A stretch of DNA of 64,000 bases, taken from Thunnus maccoyii. Its lineage: Eukaryota; Chordata; Actinopteri; Scombriformes; Scombridae. The stretch covers positions 23,799,001 to 23,863,000 of the forward strand of contig NC_056539.1 in NCBI RefSeq assembly GCF_910596095.1. Reading direction: 5' to 3'. Below are positions 51,871 through 64,000 of this stretch, one piece after another. The notes under the pieces are model-generated. The model did not search any database. It saw only the letters and a program-made list of their open reading frames with translations, and was not told the DNA's origin. A program made the position numbers and the translations under genes. How positions within the stretch are numbered: position 1 is the first letter of the stretch; every line of letters starts with the position of its first letter.

Positions 51871-54800
51871 CCTGTGTGAGAGTGCTCATCTCAATCCGGT
51901 CCCCTCTAATCCTCCCACTCAGTCCCAGCTCACGAGCCGCTCAGTGCCGGGGCCAAATGCCCACATTCTTCAGTCCTCCCCTGGACATAAAGTGCCTTTC
52001 TGTCGCCTCTCGTCCCCCCTCGTTCCCTTCTGCACTCCATCTCCATAGCCTCTTCATTTACTATGCCTATCACCCCCATCACACCAGTGCGGTGTCATTC
52101 GCTTGTCCCGTTTGCCGTCATTGTTCTTGACAGAGAGAGGTAGCCCAGCAATGTGCCCCTCTTCTGGACAAACCTTTTGAGATCTGCCGGTTGGGCAGCT
52201 AATCACTCCCATTCCACAGGGAGCTTCCCGACACCAGTCCCGCTTTGTGTTTGTCCAGGCCAAGTGCTCAGTCTCTCCCCTTGAGAATAAAGTCCACACA
52301 CTCAAAATAGAAATTCAGAGGTTTTGCACAAGGTTGAATCAGAAACCAATGAATAATGCCCCCTTGGGTTAATCTTACCACTGGCTTTGCTTATGTTTAT
52401 TTCATAAGCAATCTCAGCTTGCAAGGTGTCTCAGCTGCTATTTATTTATTATTATAGGCGAGTAAGTCATGTATGGTAAACCTACTTAAATTCAGGTTAT
52501 TCATCTCTTTATTTTTAGAATAAAGTATTTCTTCCTCTTTTTTTAGTCTGACTCATTTGTAATATTTATTCTTAGAAAAGCATGATCATATCTGATGCAA
52601 GTTATACAACAGAAAAAGCATAAAGTTTATATATATATATATATGCGTGAGAACAAGCAATCCAGATACTATTTTTTAGAACTGAAACTATTAATCAGTA
52701 ATAGTAATTTAGTAAAATCAAATATAAATGCCAAACATTCACCTGTTCTAGCTTATACATTGTGAGAATATGCTGCTTTTCTGTATCTTACATGTTACTA
52801 AACTGTTTTGTGCTTTTGGAAACTGTAATTGTTCACTATTTTCTGACAGTTTATAGACCAAACAGTAATTGACAATTAAAATATTTGCTATTTGGAGTCC
52901 TAGTTGTTTTATTATAGACATCATGTAGAGTAAACTTACCCCTCGTTGTATGTCTTTTTCTTCTCTTCTGTTTTAGGCTGACACATTTAATTTAGTATGC
53001 ATCGTATACAACACAGTGATGCATAACGCAGGTTACATGTAAACGTTTCTATCGTGAGAAAGCAAGGGATCAGCATGTACTTAAATGTCCAAAAGACGCA
53101 ATCTCAAGGCATTTATTTGTCCTTGATGTGCTCACCACAATATGCAAAAAGTGTAGATAACAGCAGACATGTTTCGATTCGTCATCATCATCTCTTTCTT
53201 GATCTGAAAAGTCTTTTTCCTCTCACCCTGCCTCCGTAGTTCACATGTTACAGTTGTTTTTTTGTCTCGTCTATATTCTCCCAAGTCTACAGACCTATTA
53301 TATACGATATTTGACTCTTTGATTTGTCTTTTCAGTGCACAGTGCAGGTGAAGCTGGAGTTGGGCCACAGAGCCCAGCTAAGGAAGAAAGTGACATCAGA
53401 AGGCTTCACACACGACTGGATGGTGTTTGTCCGAGGGCCAGAGACTGGCGACATCCAGCACTTTGTAGAGAAGGTTGTCTTCCGCCTGCATGAGAGCTTC
53501 CCGAAACCCAAGAGAGGTATGATGACAGAGATAACGATATTCAAACATGCACACAAACACACATTATCTCTGTCTGCAAGGCAAAGCAAGTTATTTTTAT
53601 ATACACATTTCATAAAAGACTAAGACATACAGAACAAGACATTTAAAATGCGTAAGGATGTAAACTAATTGCACAAAGATTAGTAACATAAAAACTGAAA
53701 TAATTAGAGTTCACAATTAAAAAAAGGCAGGTGAGATAATTGTTTAAGTGCTTAAGATTCAGTTTTCGGTGCACTGTTCTCTGGACTTTACATTTCTCTG
53801 TGATGCTTTTGGTTTATCAGAAACTGATTAAGCTCTAGCAGGGGGGCGATGACATTCTCAATTTTTAAAATGAAGTTGTTCATAACATAATTCAAAGAGG
53901 TCAGAGTGAGGCTAAGCTATGGTGCAGCCGAATAATCCATATGTCATTTTTTTATTTTACATTCCTGACAGTCTTATAAGTTGATCCTCTAAGCTCTAAC
54001 AGTCCATCTTATTAATGCCCCAACACATCTACAAAGTCAAAACTCTTTAAATGTATTTGACTGTAGGTGGATAAAACGAAGTCCGTGCGATACGGACAAC
54101 ATTAAAAGCGCCCTGTGGACTTTTCCCAGTTAGTTTACATTAAGAGTTACTTACCAAGACGCATTTGTGTGTATCCTTGATGTCTATCAAAAGTGTTGAG
54201 TGCATTTCCTGCCTCGAAAACACATTTGCAAAGCCATTTTTTCAAAGCAAAGTATTTTAAATACTGCGTTGCTTAAATCCATGTATACTAGACTGTGGTC
54301 TTCTTCTTCTTCTCTGCGTTTCTTGGCACATTACAGCCACCAGTAGGTCAGTGGAATAGTGTGAAACCGTTGGCAAGAACATGTATTGCATCATGCGCGT
54401 GCACCAGACAAACAAAACGGGGACCCGCTCATAAAAAAAAAAAACTGCTTCATAGTGCTACTAGAGGTCAGAAACTCCACAGGGGAACCTTTTTAATATC
54501 CTGACAATCCTGACAAATCGTTTTACTGTCAGTATACTGTATTCCAATCTTCTATTATATGAAAAAATGTTCATTAAACAACCAATATCATGTTCATCAC
54601 TGTCATGGTAATACAGTATAAAGTTTGACGAGACTGTAATTTACAAATAATGTTACTTAATTTGTTTCTGAGGGTGTTTGTTTGATATTCGTGTCACTCT
54701 CAACAGTTCACTGTATTTCCGCCTTTGTTTGTCTGCAGTATGCAAGGAGCCTCCGTACAAAGTGGAGGAGTCGGGCTACGCAGGCTTCCTCATGCCTATT

Positions 54801-56163
54801 GAGGTTTACTTCAAGAACAAGGTGAGAAAAACGGACACAAATAGTTTGCTCTATACTGCTGCGTAGGAATGTACAGATCAGACATTTGGGCAGTGAATAA
54901 AAATACTACAAAGAAAGAATAGTGCAAGTTAGAATGAGATGTGGGACAAACGTAATTATTTTAACTTCAGTACGGTTTGAGTGTTGTAAACTGATTTATT
55001 TTAAATGCAGTGGATGCTATAATATTGATTTATATTGAAATTAACGTATGGACTGCCTTTACGTGCACACAAGAATCCAGGTTATTTGGAGAAATCAGGT
55101 TTTTCCGGCAGAATACTACCCGTGTTAACCAGGTTAAGTCTTTAACTTGATGAAGGAAACTGGTTTTCCTTTTACGTGACGTTTCAGAAATAAGGTTACA
55201 GCCCGAAAGCTGGGAATAATCCGATTACTTAAGTGCATGTAACCTCAGTGACAGTTCAGAACCTTTTTATAGACTGTTTTGTGAATGGCTTTACTGACAC
55301 ACGCCCCGATTGGTCCAGATAATTCAATGAATGTTAGTTAAACATTGTTTTGACATGGCGACATTCATAAAAGTGAAAGAATTAAAATGAGCAGACACTA
55401 TTATACCAGGACTTCTCCGTCTCTATCGGTCATTGGAATGAACAATGAAAGAAAGATGTATATACGTGCACATTAGTTTATCATCGTCTCCTGAAAGTCT
55501 TCATAATATTAGACTTCTGGACTGCATCCAAGAAATGTACTTCCTCTGTTTATGTGCAATTAACATATACACAATCAACAAATCTGTCAAAAAGATGAAG
55601 AAAATACCGAGAGGGAAACACAGGGAGTGTAAACATCAGCAACCATTCATCCATCTCTACATTTACAAAAGGACGTTTTTGTTTATAAAATCTCTCAAGA
55701 GTGTCTTAATGCCTTTTCCTCAACTTTAATCGTCCGTGTCTCTACTTCTCCCAGGAATGTGACTTGTTCCTTATCAGTGTGCAGGCCCCGGCTATGTCTG
55801 TGTGTTTTATGGACTTCCAGGGTGATCGTTTGTTCATTCGGCTTTTATCTATTGTTGTGAAATATGTAGGTATTGAGAAGCGAGTGTATCTAGGGCAGTA
55901 ATGCAGAAAGACAAACACAAATGAGCTTGTGTTGCACAGAAAGGTTAAAATGACACGATGACTAAAAAAAAAAAAAAAAAAAATCTTTTATTCTATGGTC
56001 TTTTATTTAGGAAGAGCCAAAAAAGGTGTGTTTCAACTACGACCTGTTCCTTAACTTGGAGGGAAACCCCCCTGTCAACCACCTGCGCTGTGAGAAGCTC
56101 ACCTTCAACAACCCCACCAAAGAATTCAGGAGAAAGCTGATCAAAGCTGGAGGGGTGAGTCTG

Positions 56164-56253
<90 letters not shown>

Positions 56254-59200
56254 GCTGGTTGCCAGGTTGAGTGGACTGATGACTGAATGACTGACTAAAA
56301 TCAATAGCAGTGCCACAATGAACAATAGTACTATAGTAGCAGTCACTACATAATGCATTTTACCATAAATTCTCACGTAAAAGCCTGTCTCTCTCTCTTC
56401 AGTCAAGTTATATAAAGGCCTCGACAAATAACTTATTGGCCCGAATAAAAGAAGACCGCCCTTTTCCAACACCTGTTTTTGGAAAAAAAAAAGACTTTTT
56501 GAAGATATAACAGACTTTCACACTCGTCCTGTTAGGATATTTTCCCTGAGATAATATTAACCCAAGGAGAAAAGAGTCCTCATCCTTGAAGCTTTTTTTC
56601 TCATAAAAAAAATAATTTTTTTTAATTAAAGCAGGACGTAAATCAGTCACTTTCGGTCTTTTTTAGCACTTCGTCACCTGCGACTGCAGCAATTCTTGGC
56701 TGCTTGACAGATGATTTAGTCCATGGTTTGTTTCTGCCGTTAAGATGTTGGAAGACAATTTGGACGAGACATTTAAGGTTGCACTGTGGGGAACAGTTAT
56801 TGACATTTTACACCATTTTCTGACATTTTAGAGACCAAACAACTAATTGATCAATTGAGAAAATAATTGACAGATTAATTCATACTCAAAATCATCATTA
56901 GTTGCAGCCCTAGAGCTCACCAGCTCTAACACAATCACTATAAACAAACTTAAAGACACTCGCTAGCTTAGCAACATTAAGGCTACAAGCCACCCATAAT
57001 GCAACACTCATAGTAGGATCCAGTGTACTCTGATACACTCTCAATTCAAAAAGAATATCTGATGTTGTGACATTTAACTGTCAAATACGACAAAGACGAC
57101 TCCACGGAATTTCTATACAGGTTTTTGAGAATTTACACTGCGTTGTGACGTACGGTGGCTTTAAACACAGACGCTCTTCTAACTGTTGTCTCTCTAATTT
57201 AGGTGTTGGTGGTTCCAGAGGGGGCTGAAGCTGTGTCGAGGCCCAGTCCAGACTACCCGATGCTCCCCACTATCCCGCTCTCTGCCTTCTCAGACCCCAA
57301 GAAGACAAAGACCTCTCACGTGTCAAAGGTTGGTTAAGAGACAACCTATCCCGAAAGTCTCACAACTTCATTGATCATTCCAGTCAATTTATTGATATTT
57401 TGTGAAAAAAAAAGGTATAGCCGACTTGCAAAGTAAGCATTGTGTGCCCTCAACAAAAACATCAAACCAGCCTTCAGAACAGGCTGACTCAGGCCTCTCT
57501 AATCACTACCAACTGTGCTTGAGCATCTGTATGCATGTATGCAGTGTTACACACCAGCCAGCTTATCTGCCAGGAGAAGGGACATATCAGAAGAAATCAG
57601 GAAGTTGATCCGTTTGCCTTTTTCCAGTGTTGCCACAGTTATTGTATCAACCCTTCACAGACCAGTATAGCTCTTCCTGCCTGACTGAAAAGAAATGACT
57701 TTTCACATTTTTTGCCTTTTGCCAAGGTTTGATCGTCTGTACTGCAACCTGTGTTGCTGTGTGTTACTATAGTTACTATACAAAGTCTTACCTCTTTCTG
57801 GACAAACTGATTTTGAGTCAAGAACCATGTCTGCAAATTATCTTTAACTAATATTCCTCCTCATGATGTAGAAATGTTTTTTAGATCCACATTAATTACA
57901 TGGCGTGAGCAGGTGTGTGTTCGGCACCAGCTTGAGGCAGAAAGAGGACTTGGTGTCATCAGAACTGCTCGCTGGACAGTCAAACAGCTTTGGGAACGAT
58001 CTTCGCCCACACTTTTCTGACGTCAGATTAGAGGGTGCCCACTGTGTCTGTCGGTTTCTGCAACTTTGTGAAACCAACCATCCGAAATTCATACCCAGTT
58101 CACACCCGCTTCTTTTCTCACCTCATTGTGTGGAGGTGAGAAAAGAGCCTGGGGTGTCAATTTCTCTCTCAAACTCCGTTTTCCATTCTTTATAAAACTA
58201 TTTCTGAATATCTTTGTGGTTTTTACTGTTGTTTGGACAAAAAATACATTTGAATATGTCACCTTTGACTCTAAGAAGGTATAATAAGCATTTCTTAAAC
58301 TATTTACTGACATTATATAGACAAAGCAATTAATCACGAAAATAATCAGCATATTAACCAATAACAAAAGCAATGGTTAGTTGAAGCTCTAGACTAATTG
58401 TTTCCTACAGAGAAATTAGCATTTTTTTTTGTTTTGGCTGGAGTTATCCTGATAAAAAATGCAGTGTTTGACACTTGATTGTCAGGAAGTACTGTGACAA
58501 CAGTGCAGAGTAGACTGGCAAGGCTAATGTCTGTGAGCAGTTGAGCTTGTGCCCACGTTAGCGTCCTTAAGCTGAGTGCTTTGCTAAGAGTGGCGATGAC
58601 AGTGCTGCTGTTCATCCAGATGTTTATTTCTCTCCAGGAGCCAAGTAAAGAAGGAAGTGGTGGCAGCAGCAAAGGACCCAAACCGCACAAAGTGACCAAG
58701 GAGCACCGGGAACGTCCCCGAAAAGACTCTGAGAGCAAAGCCACGTCGAAAGGGGACAATGACAGAGATGGAAGCAGCAAGAGTGGCCGCGACCCTTCTT
58801 CTTCCTCATCATCGTCTTCAAAAAAGCCGTCAGAGATCAAAGTGAAAGATGAAGTAAAGGTCCTACCCAAGGCGGCCTTCAAGGAGCCTAAACTCACACT
58901 GAAGGAGTCAAAGATGGAGGGCATGTCCCCTAAAGGAGGGGGGGCTGGGAGTGGAGGGGGTGGTGGGGGAGGAGGAGGAGGAGGGCCCACAGAGTCCAAA
59001 GCCCCCGGGAAACGGCCCTCCACGGTGGAGTCTCCCAAACCTAGCGCTAAGAAGCAGAAGAAAGGCAGCTCTGAGGGGCCGAAGGGGCCGTCCAGCGGGG
59101 CCTTCACAGGAACATCTCCCCGCGTCTCCTCGTCATCTGCAGCCAGCCAACCGTACGCGGAGAAGAAACCTTCCAAGGAAAAGGGTCGCTGGGCCAAAGG

Positions 59201-62200
59201 CAAAAACGACACGCAGGAGCTGAAGGAGCCCAAGAAACTTCCAGAGTCCGAAGAGTCGAATTCAGAGGATGAAGCATCTTCGAAGTCAGAGGTAACAGGA
59301 GTTTTTTTTTCTTTCTTGGAAATGAAAGAGATGATTGTTTGAAAGGATTTTCTAATGTCATGCTGTTCATCTTATGATCCCCATATTTCGTTGCGCACTT
59401 GCTAATTTATATTTTTATCGATTTATTGCACAACTGCATTTACAAAAAAATGTGAAAGTTTGACCTTATTTTATTCCAAATCTTGGATCTTGAATTCAAT
59501 CAGCCCACATCTCTTTGTCTTGTCCAACTAACTTTCTTACATATTTCTGTCCCCTTCTCCTCCTACAGCAATCGGCCCCCTCCAGTCCTTCCAACTCCAG
59601 TTCCAGCTCTGACTCCAGTTCAGATTCGGACTTTGAGCCAGGACAGAAACAAGGGCAAGGTACAGTCAATACAGCTGGTTTCACTGGAGAGGAAGTAAAG
59701 ATCAGGGAGTGAAGATCTAATGTGAAATATTTGAGTCTGTTAAAGGCTTTTGGAATATGAGGTTATAGTTTAGTTCACATTGTTTTTGTTGTTGTGTTTT
59801 TTTTTACAGGTAATGAAACACAAAAAATGACATTTAAAAATGCTAAAACACTATTATTAAAATATTATAATAATAAGATTAAAAACATTAAAATGAACAT
59901 GGTGAACATAAGGGAAAAACAAAACAACAAATTCAAATACAGACACAATAGACAGATATAAAAAAGGATTGTGTTGGTGAGTTTAAAAAGCTAAGGAAGT
60001 TAGCTCTGTGGCCACTGAGTCTGGATTTGATCTCATGGTCTTCTCAAATAATCTTGCTTTTGTTTTGACATGCTTGCATTGTTGATTTCTGGTTGACATT
60101 GTGGGTGTATGTGATGTGCTGTTGTGTGTAGCTTTGTATTTTGTATAATGTGTTCTATGAGTTTATTGCTTTGTACTGTTTACTGCTGTGCTGTTGTATG
60201 TTTTGATTGTGGGGGACTACAGATGTAAATTGGCTTTGAGCTAACTCTGGTGCAGTGCATCATTTATGTTAAAAACTGCAGACTGCCCCGATAAATAAAC
60301 ACAACACAAAATAAGCTTATAAAGACCTCCTCACAAAAAAAAGGTGCACAGTAGCACAACATACAGAACAAAAGGGAAGAAAAAAAGACTGATAATTCTA
60401 TGTACCAAAAATAACATACAGATGACAAACATAGATGGCTACAACTATCAGAAAAGATACAAGGAGACCGAAAGCCACAATATACAAAATACTAGTATCT
60501 GTGCTCTTTTGAAATCTTGGAAGATGCAAATGATTTACACGTCAGGTCAGTAATATTATGGTTTGTGTGTCTGTCCGTCTCTCTCAGGCCCCTTGCGATC
60601 CATGGTGGAGGAGATCCAATCAGAAGAGTCAGATGATGATGACAGCAGCTCGGAGGAGGAGACCCCCATCAAGACCAACCCCCCCAACCGCGACTCTCGG
60701 TCAGTCTCTCTAAAGCGCACTTCAACACTGCTGAGTTATCTCGGTCTGTCGTGAGATGAGAGTTTAAAATCATCAGAGAAACGTGGTGAAATCTCGATCA
60801 ACAATGGCGGTGCTCGATCGCACTGTGAGACTAGTTTATCAGTGGAAATCATCGGCAAGCTGCTAAAACACATTAACCTCATCTGTGTTTTATGTAGCCC
60901 TCTTTATCTGACTGCAAAAGGATTCACACACTCTCATCTCTTCCTCTTCTGAGGTTTTGTGATGCATCGAAGTGCCAGCACTGCAGCCAAAGCTTTCATT
61001 ATTGCTTTGCTACGTTTCAATAAGATGAGAAAGTGGCGCAGATGTACGGCACGAGTTAATGACACGTCTCTGCATATATGTATGTTTTTTTTATTTTAAT
61101 AAATATTCCAGTTGTAGCACTACAGTTCAACAGGTGACACAGATTGTGACCAAGATTTTATTAAAACCATCTTGCACAGTGTAACATGCAGTGAGCTTGT
61201 AAGATGTTTGCAATCAAACAGGTGCCTTATAGGACAATGCTGGTGATTTTCTATATTATACATATTCTCAACCTGTTGACTTTGCACTAAAGTTATTTAC
61301 ACTGTAGTACAAAGTTCAGAGGTTGTTAAATGTAGCGCAACAAGCTAGCAAAGCTCTGTAAAGGTAACCACATTCCTAAGCGGTAGCTTTCTAAACAAAC
61401 TACCGTGACCATAATCTTCCTGGCGAAGGAACATGTCAGCCAGTGCAGCGGTCTGACTCACTGACATGTTTTTAATAGTTTTTGGACAATAACGGATGTC
61501 TACAGCACAGAGGAATAAGATATATCAGGCTTTGGATACACAAACAATACTTGTAAGTAGGATGAGTTCATTGTTGGTTTGGCTCTGCACATGAGATTTG
61601 TAAGAAAAATATAGAAAACCACCAGATGTATCCTTTAAACTTTCTCTCCCTACCTCACCAGTTTTCTCTCCTCAGTGTTGTTTACGTAGGTTTTCTAATT
61701 TTAGGCTGCGGTGTCTCCTCCACTAAACGATGAAATGAAATGAAGCCCATAACCAAAAAGGGCTGATGTTGATTTGTTTTGCTGAGTGGTGAACCCCATA
61801 CTGGCAGCTAATAAAATTTACAATCTTAAGATGCACACACACACACACTTGCAAGTACAACAGCAAGCAGTATGACAATGTGTTCTTTCTGTCCATCTAT
61901 GTGTGACTGACCTCTGGCCTCTGCCTGTCCCCCCCCCCTGTCAGACTCAGCCTGGACAGCGAGAGTGACAGCAGTGACGGCTCGCACCGCCCCAGTCGAG
62001 ACCCCGCCCCGCCCCCGCAGAAACATAGCTCCTCCAATAACAAAGTGAGTCAGACAGACCTCCGACGGCTGCTAACACATTGACATATTGAGGTCGGAGC
62101 AGTTTGACCAGAAAATAAACATGGAAACCACCAGAGCAGTCGGTGATAATGACAATATGTTTACATAAATTCTTTAATTTTCAACATTAATTGTAATTTC

Positions 62201-63538
62201 CTGATGTGCTTTGTGTGTTTGAGAAAGCAACGTATGAGTTATACTATCAAAACATTATCGAACAGCACTCTAAGGTGTTAGTTTAGACATTTTAAATATC
62301 AGTACATGCTGTATTTTTAATGCTGTGGTGCTACCAAACACAGAATAGCCTGAAGCCATTCAGCCACAGTGTTTAAGGATTGCACCATTTCAGCTGTATT
62401 AACTGTCATCGGTGTCCCAGATAGTCTCATGGTCTCACATCGCTGCCTCTCTCTCTTCTTCGTATCTTTTCTCTCTGTAATTTCTCTCCTTTTTTTTGTT
62501 TCTTTCTTGCTCTCTCTCTCTTTCTCTGATCTTGTCTTTCCTCTGTCCGAGCGTAGGTGTCAGGCAGAAAGAGTCCAGACTCCTCGTTTCGCTCAGAGAA
62601 GGTGTTGAAGAAGGGATACGACAAGGTAGGAAGGGTAAATCAAACTTTTTATGCTTCAACTCTCACACACACATGCAGTGTTTCACCAATGTTCAATGAG
62701 TGCATTAATGAATTCAAGATGGAATACGGCCAGTGAATCGATCCAGATGTTTAGACAGACCTATGAACCCCCTGAAAAGAAATCTCCTTCCTCTTTGTAA
62801 CTAGAAGATTAAAGTAGTGTTAAAGGGAAACTCTGGTGGAGTGATCTTATCACTCCTTCACTTTGAAACATCTGCTGAGTTTCATGGAGATGGATTTTGT
62901 TTATATGTAAGTCCACATTAAAAGGCTTTGTGTTGGTGATTTAGCCTGCATTTCCTGGTTCATTTTTAACCATATCTGGACCAGCTGCAAGAGAACAAAT
63001 CACAGACGTCTGAAATCATGTGAATCAAGCTCCACATTATTATCGATTAGGGAAACAAAATCGGTCTTGCATCTTTAAAAATAGCAAGAAATGTAAAAAG
63101 GCTACCAAGTGCAAATAACTATAATATAAAGATGTTTTTATAACATCCGAATATTTCCAGTACAGCTAGAACGGCACCATAATTATGTTGTTCGGGTGTC
63201 AGTCAACTTTATGTATAAAGACTGAAATATCAGCTTTGTCTCAGAGGGCTTTAAAATCTCTAAAATCTACGTCCTCTGTCCTTAAATCTTCATCTTGATC
63301 ATTTCTAGATTCACTATTTCGTGCCGATGTTCTACCAACATACAGAGAGAAAATTCAAGTCATGGAAGACAACAAATATTACCAGTTTCTCTACTGACTC
63401 ATGACTCTCTCCTCTCCTTTTGTCTTTCATCTCATTCTCCTCTGTAACCTCCTCCGAACTCTTCAGGCGTACACAGAAGAGTTGGTCGACCTTCATCGCA
63501 GACTGATGGCTTTGAGGGAGCGTAACGTCCTGCAGCAG
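47730..63538 (+). CDS. mllt1: mllt1 (ENL): YEATS-domain super elongation complex subunit, C-terminal exon(s) beyond window
   Basis: ENL reads acetylated/crotonylated histone H3 through its YEATS domain and recruits the super elongation complex and DOT1L through its C-terminal ANC1-homology domain. Exons: 47730-47741, 53336-53516, 54739-54821, 56011-56154, 57203-57328, 58638-59291, 59569-59659, 60588-60699, 61945-62044, 62557-62625, 63467-63538; 1644 nt (548 codons), open throughout with matching phases. The last exon ends in a clean donor, so roughly the last 40 residues are outside. YEATS pocket residues F28, H56, S58, F59, G77, Y78 and A79 (human numbering) are all present. The linker holds [16 protein letters not shown], a Gly run, the nuclear localisation motif [10 protein letters not shown] and acidic/Ser clusters. 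The lack of a long poly-Ser and the acer1 neighbour favour MLLT1 over MLLT3. Confidence 0.95.
49398..49647. repeat. GTTGCAGCT-end repeat, 5'-truncated
   Basis: TTGTTTGGTCTATAAAAAGT body and ACTAATCGTTGCAGCTG end; mllt1 intron 1. Confidence 0.75.
49885..49954. repeat. (GT)n microsatellite, about 70 bp
   Basis: Perfect GT run in mllt1 intron 1. Confidence 0.98.
50567..51403. repeat. Cluster of three GTTGCAGCT-end repeats, two reversed and one forward
   Basis: Reversed copies start at AGCTGAAACAATGAACTGAT (50567) and GAGCTGAAACAAATAG (50876); the forward copy, 51048-51403, ends TTGACTAATTGTTGCAGCTC. Confidence 0.7.
51653..51678. repeat. (TG)n microsatellite
   Basis: Perfect run of 13 TG units in mllt1 intron 1. 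Confidence 0.95.
51811..51862. repeat. Imperfect (TG)n microsatellite
   Basis: TG run with a few interruptions, followed by a short GA run. Confidence 0.95.
56165..56251. repeat. (CA)n microsatellite next to the mllt1 exon 4 donor
   Basis: Perfect CA run of about 87 bp starting 10 bases after the GT of the donor at 56155. Confidence 0.98.
56800..56912 (-). repeat. GTTGCAGCC-end repeat fragment
   Basis: Fragment ending ATCATCATTAGTTGCAGCCC in mllt1 intron 4. Confidence 0.55.
58290..58391. repeat. GTTGCAGCT-family fragment
   Basis: Ends CAATGGTTAGTTGAAGCTCT with AATAATCAGC-type body; mllt1 intron 5. Confidence 0.5.
58638..59291 (+). CDS. mllt1: mllt1 large linker exon (exon 6)
   Basis: A 218-codon exon of low complexity, Lys/Ser/Pro-rich, predicted disordered. 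It contains the conserved [19 protein letters not shown], an acidic-to-basic linker, an uninterrupted Gly run near 58955-58985, then [10 protein letters not shown]. Human ENL has a proline run at the place of the Gly run. The exon ends [14 protein letters not shown], conserved in ENL. Truncated unit A retains only a decayed start of this exon. Confidence 0.93.
59990..60310 (+). mobile_element. LINE 3' end
   Basis: Contains GGGGGACTACAGATGTAAAT, TTGGCTTTGAGCTAACTCTGG and a final GATAAATAAACACAACACAA tail, a signature 3' UTR of fish L2-like LINEs. Located in the mllt1 intron 59660-60587. Confidence 0.6.
61228..61634. mobile_element. TIR element with TTAA at the right flank
   Basis: Ends GGACAATGCTGGTGATTTTC and ATAGAAAACCACCAGATGTA are inverted; TTAA at 61635-61638. 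Same family as 29553-30076, opposite orientation. Located in the mllt1 intron 60700-61944. Confidence 0.65.
63467..63538 (+). CDS. mllt1: mllt1 exon opening the ANC1-homology domain
   Basis: Encodes [20 protein letters not shown] followed by VLQQ, the first helix of the C-terminal domain that binds AF4-family, DOT1L and CBX8 partners. The donor after CAG at 63538 leads into an intron that runs past the window end; no further exon was seen by 64000. Confidence 0.92.
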
Positions 63539-64000
63539 GTGTGTGTTTCTGTGTCTCTGTTTTCTGCTCGATACTACTAACTGTTGCACTATTTCATCAG
63601 AGGTATCTGAATATAAAACTAAACTACAAAGCGTACGGGGGAAAAAAACAGTAATTTGCCTTTTAAACTTTGTGAAAAAAATGAGCAAACCAAAAAAAAA
63701 AAAAGTATAAAAACATCATGGTGGTCATGTTTTAAAGATGATAATTCATCTCTCCTCTCAGATGGAAATCTTTCACCTCCCATGAATGTGCAGTGTTGTG
63801 GATGTGTTGCATTGAGCGTGTAATTTACATACTCTGCTCCGACTGGATGGTTATTTTCTGATGGAGCTGCTACACACGAGGAAGTAGTTAATTTTCTGTT
63901 GCACTGTTTGTTTCCTGAGTACAGAATAGCTTTGTTTTTTTGGGGTTTTTTTTACCTCGCAGTATGTGATGTTGAAGCTTTTAATACAACAAAGACACAC

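Larger units (their letters stand above)
45485..58740 (+). repeat. Tandem segmental duplication, unit B (segment homologous to unit A)
   Basis: Matching partner of unit A, carrying the intact mllt1 promoter and exons 1 to 6. It begins near the AATAAA at 45537, homologous to 34265, and homology ends in exon 6 near 58740 (matching 45180). Introns differ by independent repeat insertions. Confidence 0.85.

Noticed and set aside
51447..52130. ORFs over the TG-rich part of mllt1 intron 1
   Set aside because: Long CVCVCV stretches come from TG repeats; no splice context or homology.
58394..59233. Long minus-strand ORF of 279 codons
   Set aside because: It is the antisense shadow of mllt1 exon 6; its poly-Pro run is the complement of the Gly run, and no independent support exists.

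Overview
The window is animal nuclear DNA from a ray-finned fish, most likely a percomorph teleost. The evidence is multi-exon genes with GT-AG introns, dense AT-rich interspersed repeats of types typical of teleosts, long (CA)n and (TA)n tracts, and protein sequences close to, but distinct from, the human orthologues. There are no bacterial operons, CRISPR arrays or recognisable RNA genes. The three gene families present (MYO1F, ACER1, MLLT1) all lie on human 19p13, and ACER1 and MLLT1 are direct neighbours there in the same transcription order, so the block looks like conserved synteny.

Layout, all on the + strand. (1) 1-21750: unconventional myosin If (myo1f). 27 coding exons can be placed at 3329-21750; only the very short first coding exon is missing, probably upstream of the window. 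(2) 21751-25136: the myo1f 3' UTR with a polyadenylation signal at 22713, then intergenic repeats, then the acer1 promoter region. (3) 25137-31666: acer1, an alkaline ceramidase in seven exons with all expected metal-binding residues. (4) 34.2-45.2 kb: the first unit of a tandem segmental duplication. It carries the promoter and first five exons of mllt1 (ENL) plus a stub of exon 6, and reads as a YEATS-only protein of about 181 residues. (5) 45.5-64 kb: the second unit, carrying the complete-looking mllt1 gene from its ATG at 47730 to the exon that begins the C-terminal ANC1-homology domain at 63467; the last exon(s) lie beyond the window.

The genes are not a pathway. Myo1f is an actin-based membrane-tethering motor of leukocytes, acer1 hydrolyses ceramide in the endoplasmic reticulum, and mllt1 is a chromatin reader of acylated histone lysine in the super elongation complex. 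The most interesting feature is the truncated mllt1 copy. Its exons and splice sites are open, but several residues of the acyl-lysine pocket are changed, a 26-bp net deletion shifts the frame, and the new tail ends in a basic, NLS-like KRRRKR. A 77-bp block is identical between the two copies although the rest has diverged, which suggests gene conversion.

Introns and spacers are full of non-autonomous DNA transposons, LINE 3' ends, one possible solo LTR, a Tc1 transposase remnant and microsatellites. Several are nested, and some give filled/empty-site evidence about the age of the duplication. Family names for repeats are inferred from shared ends between copies in this window and from general knowledge; no database search was possible.
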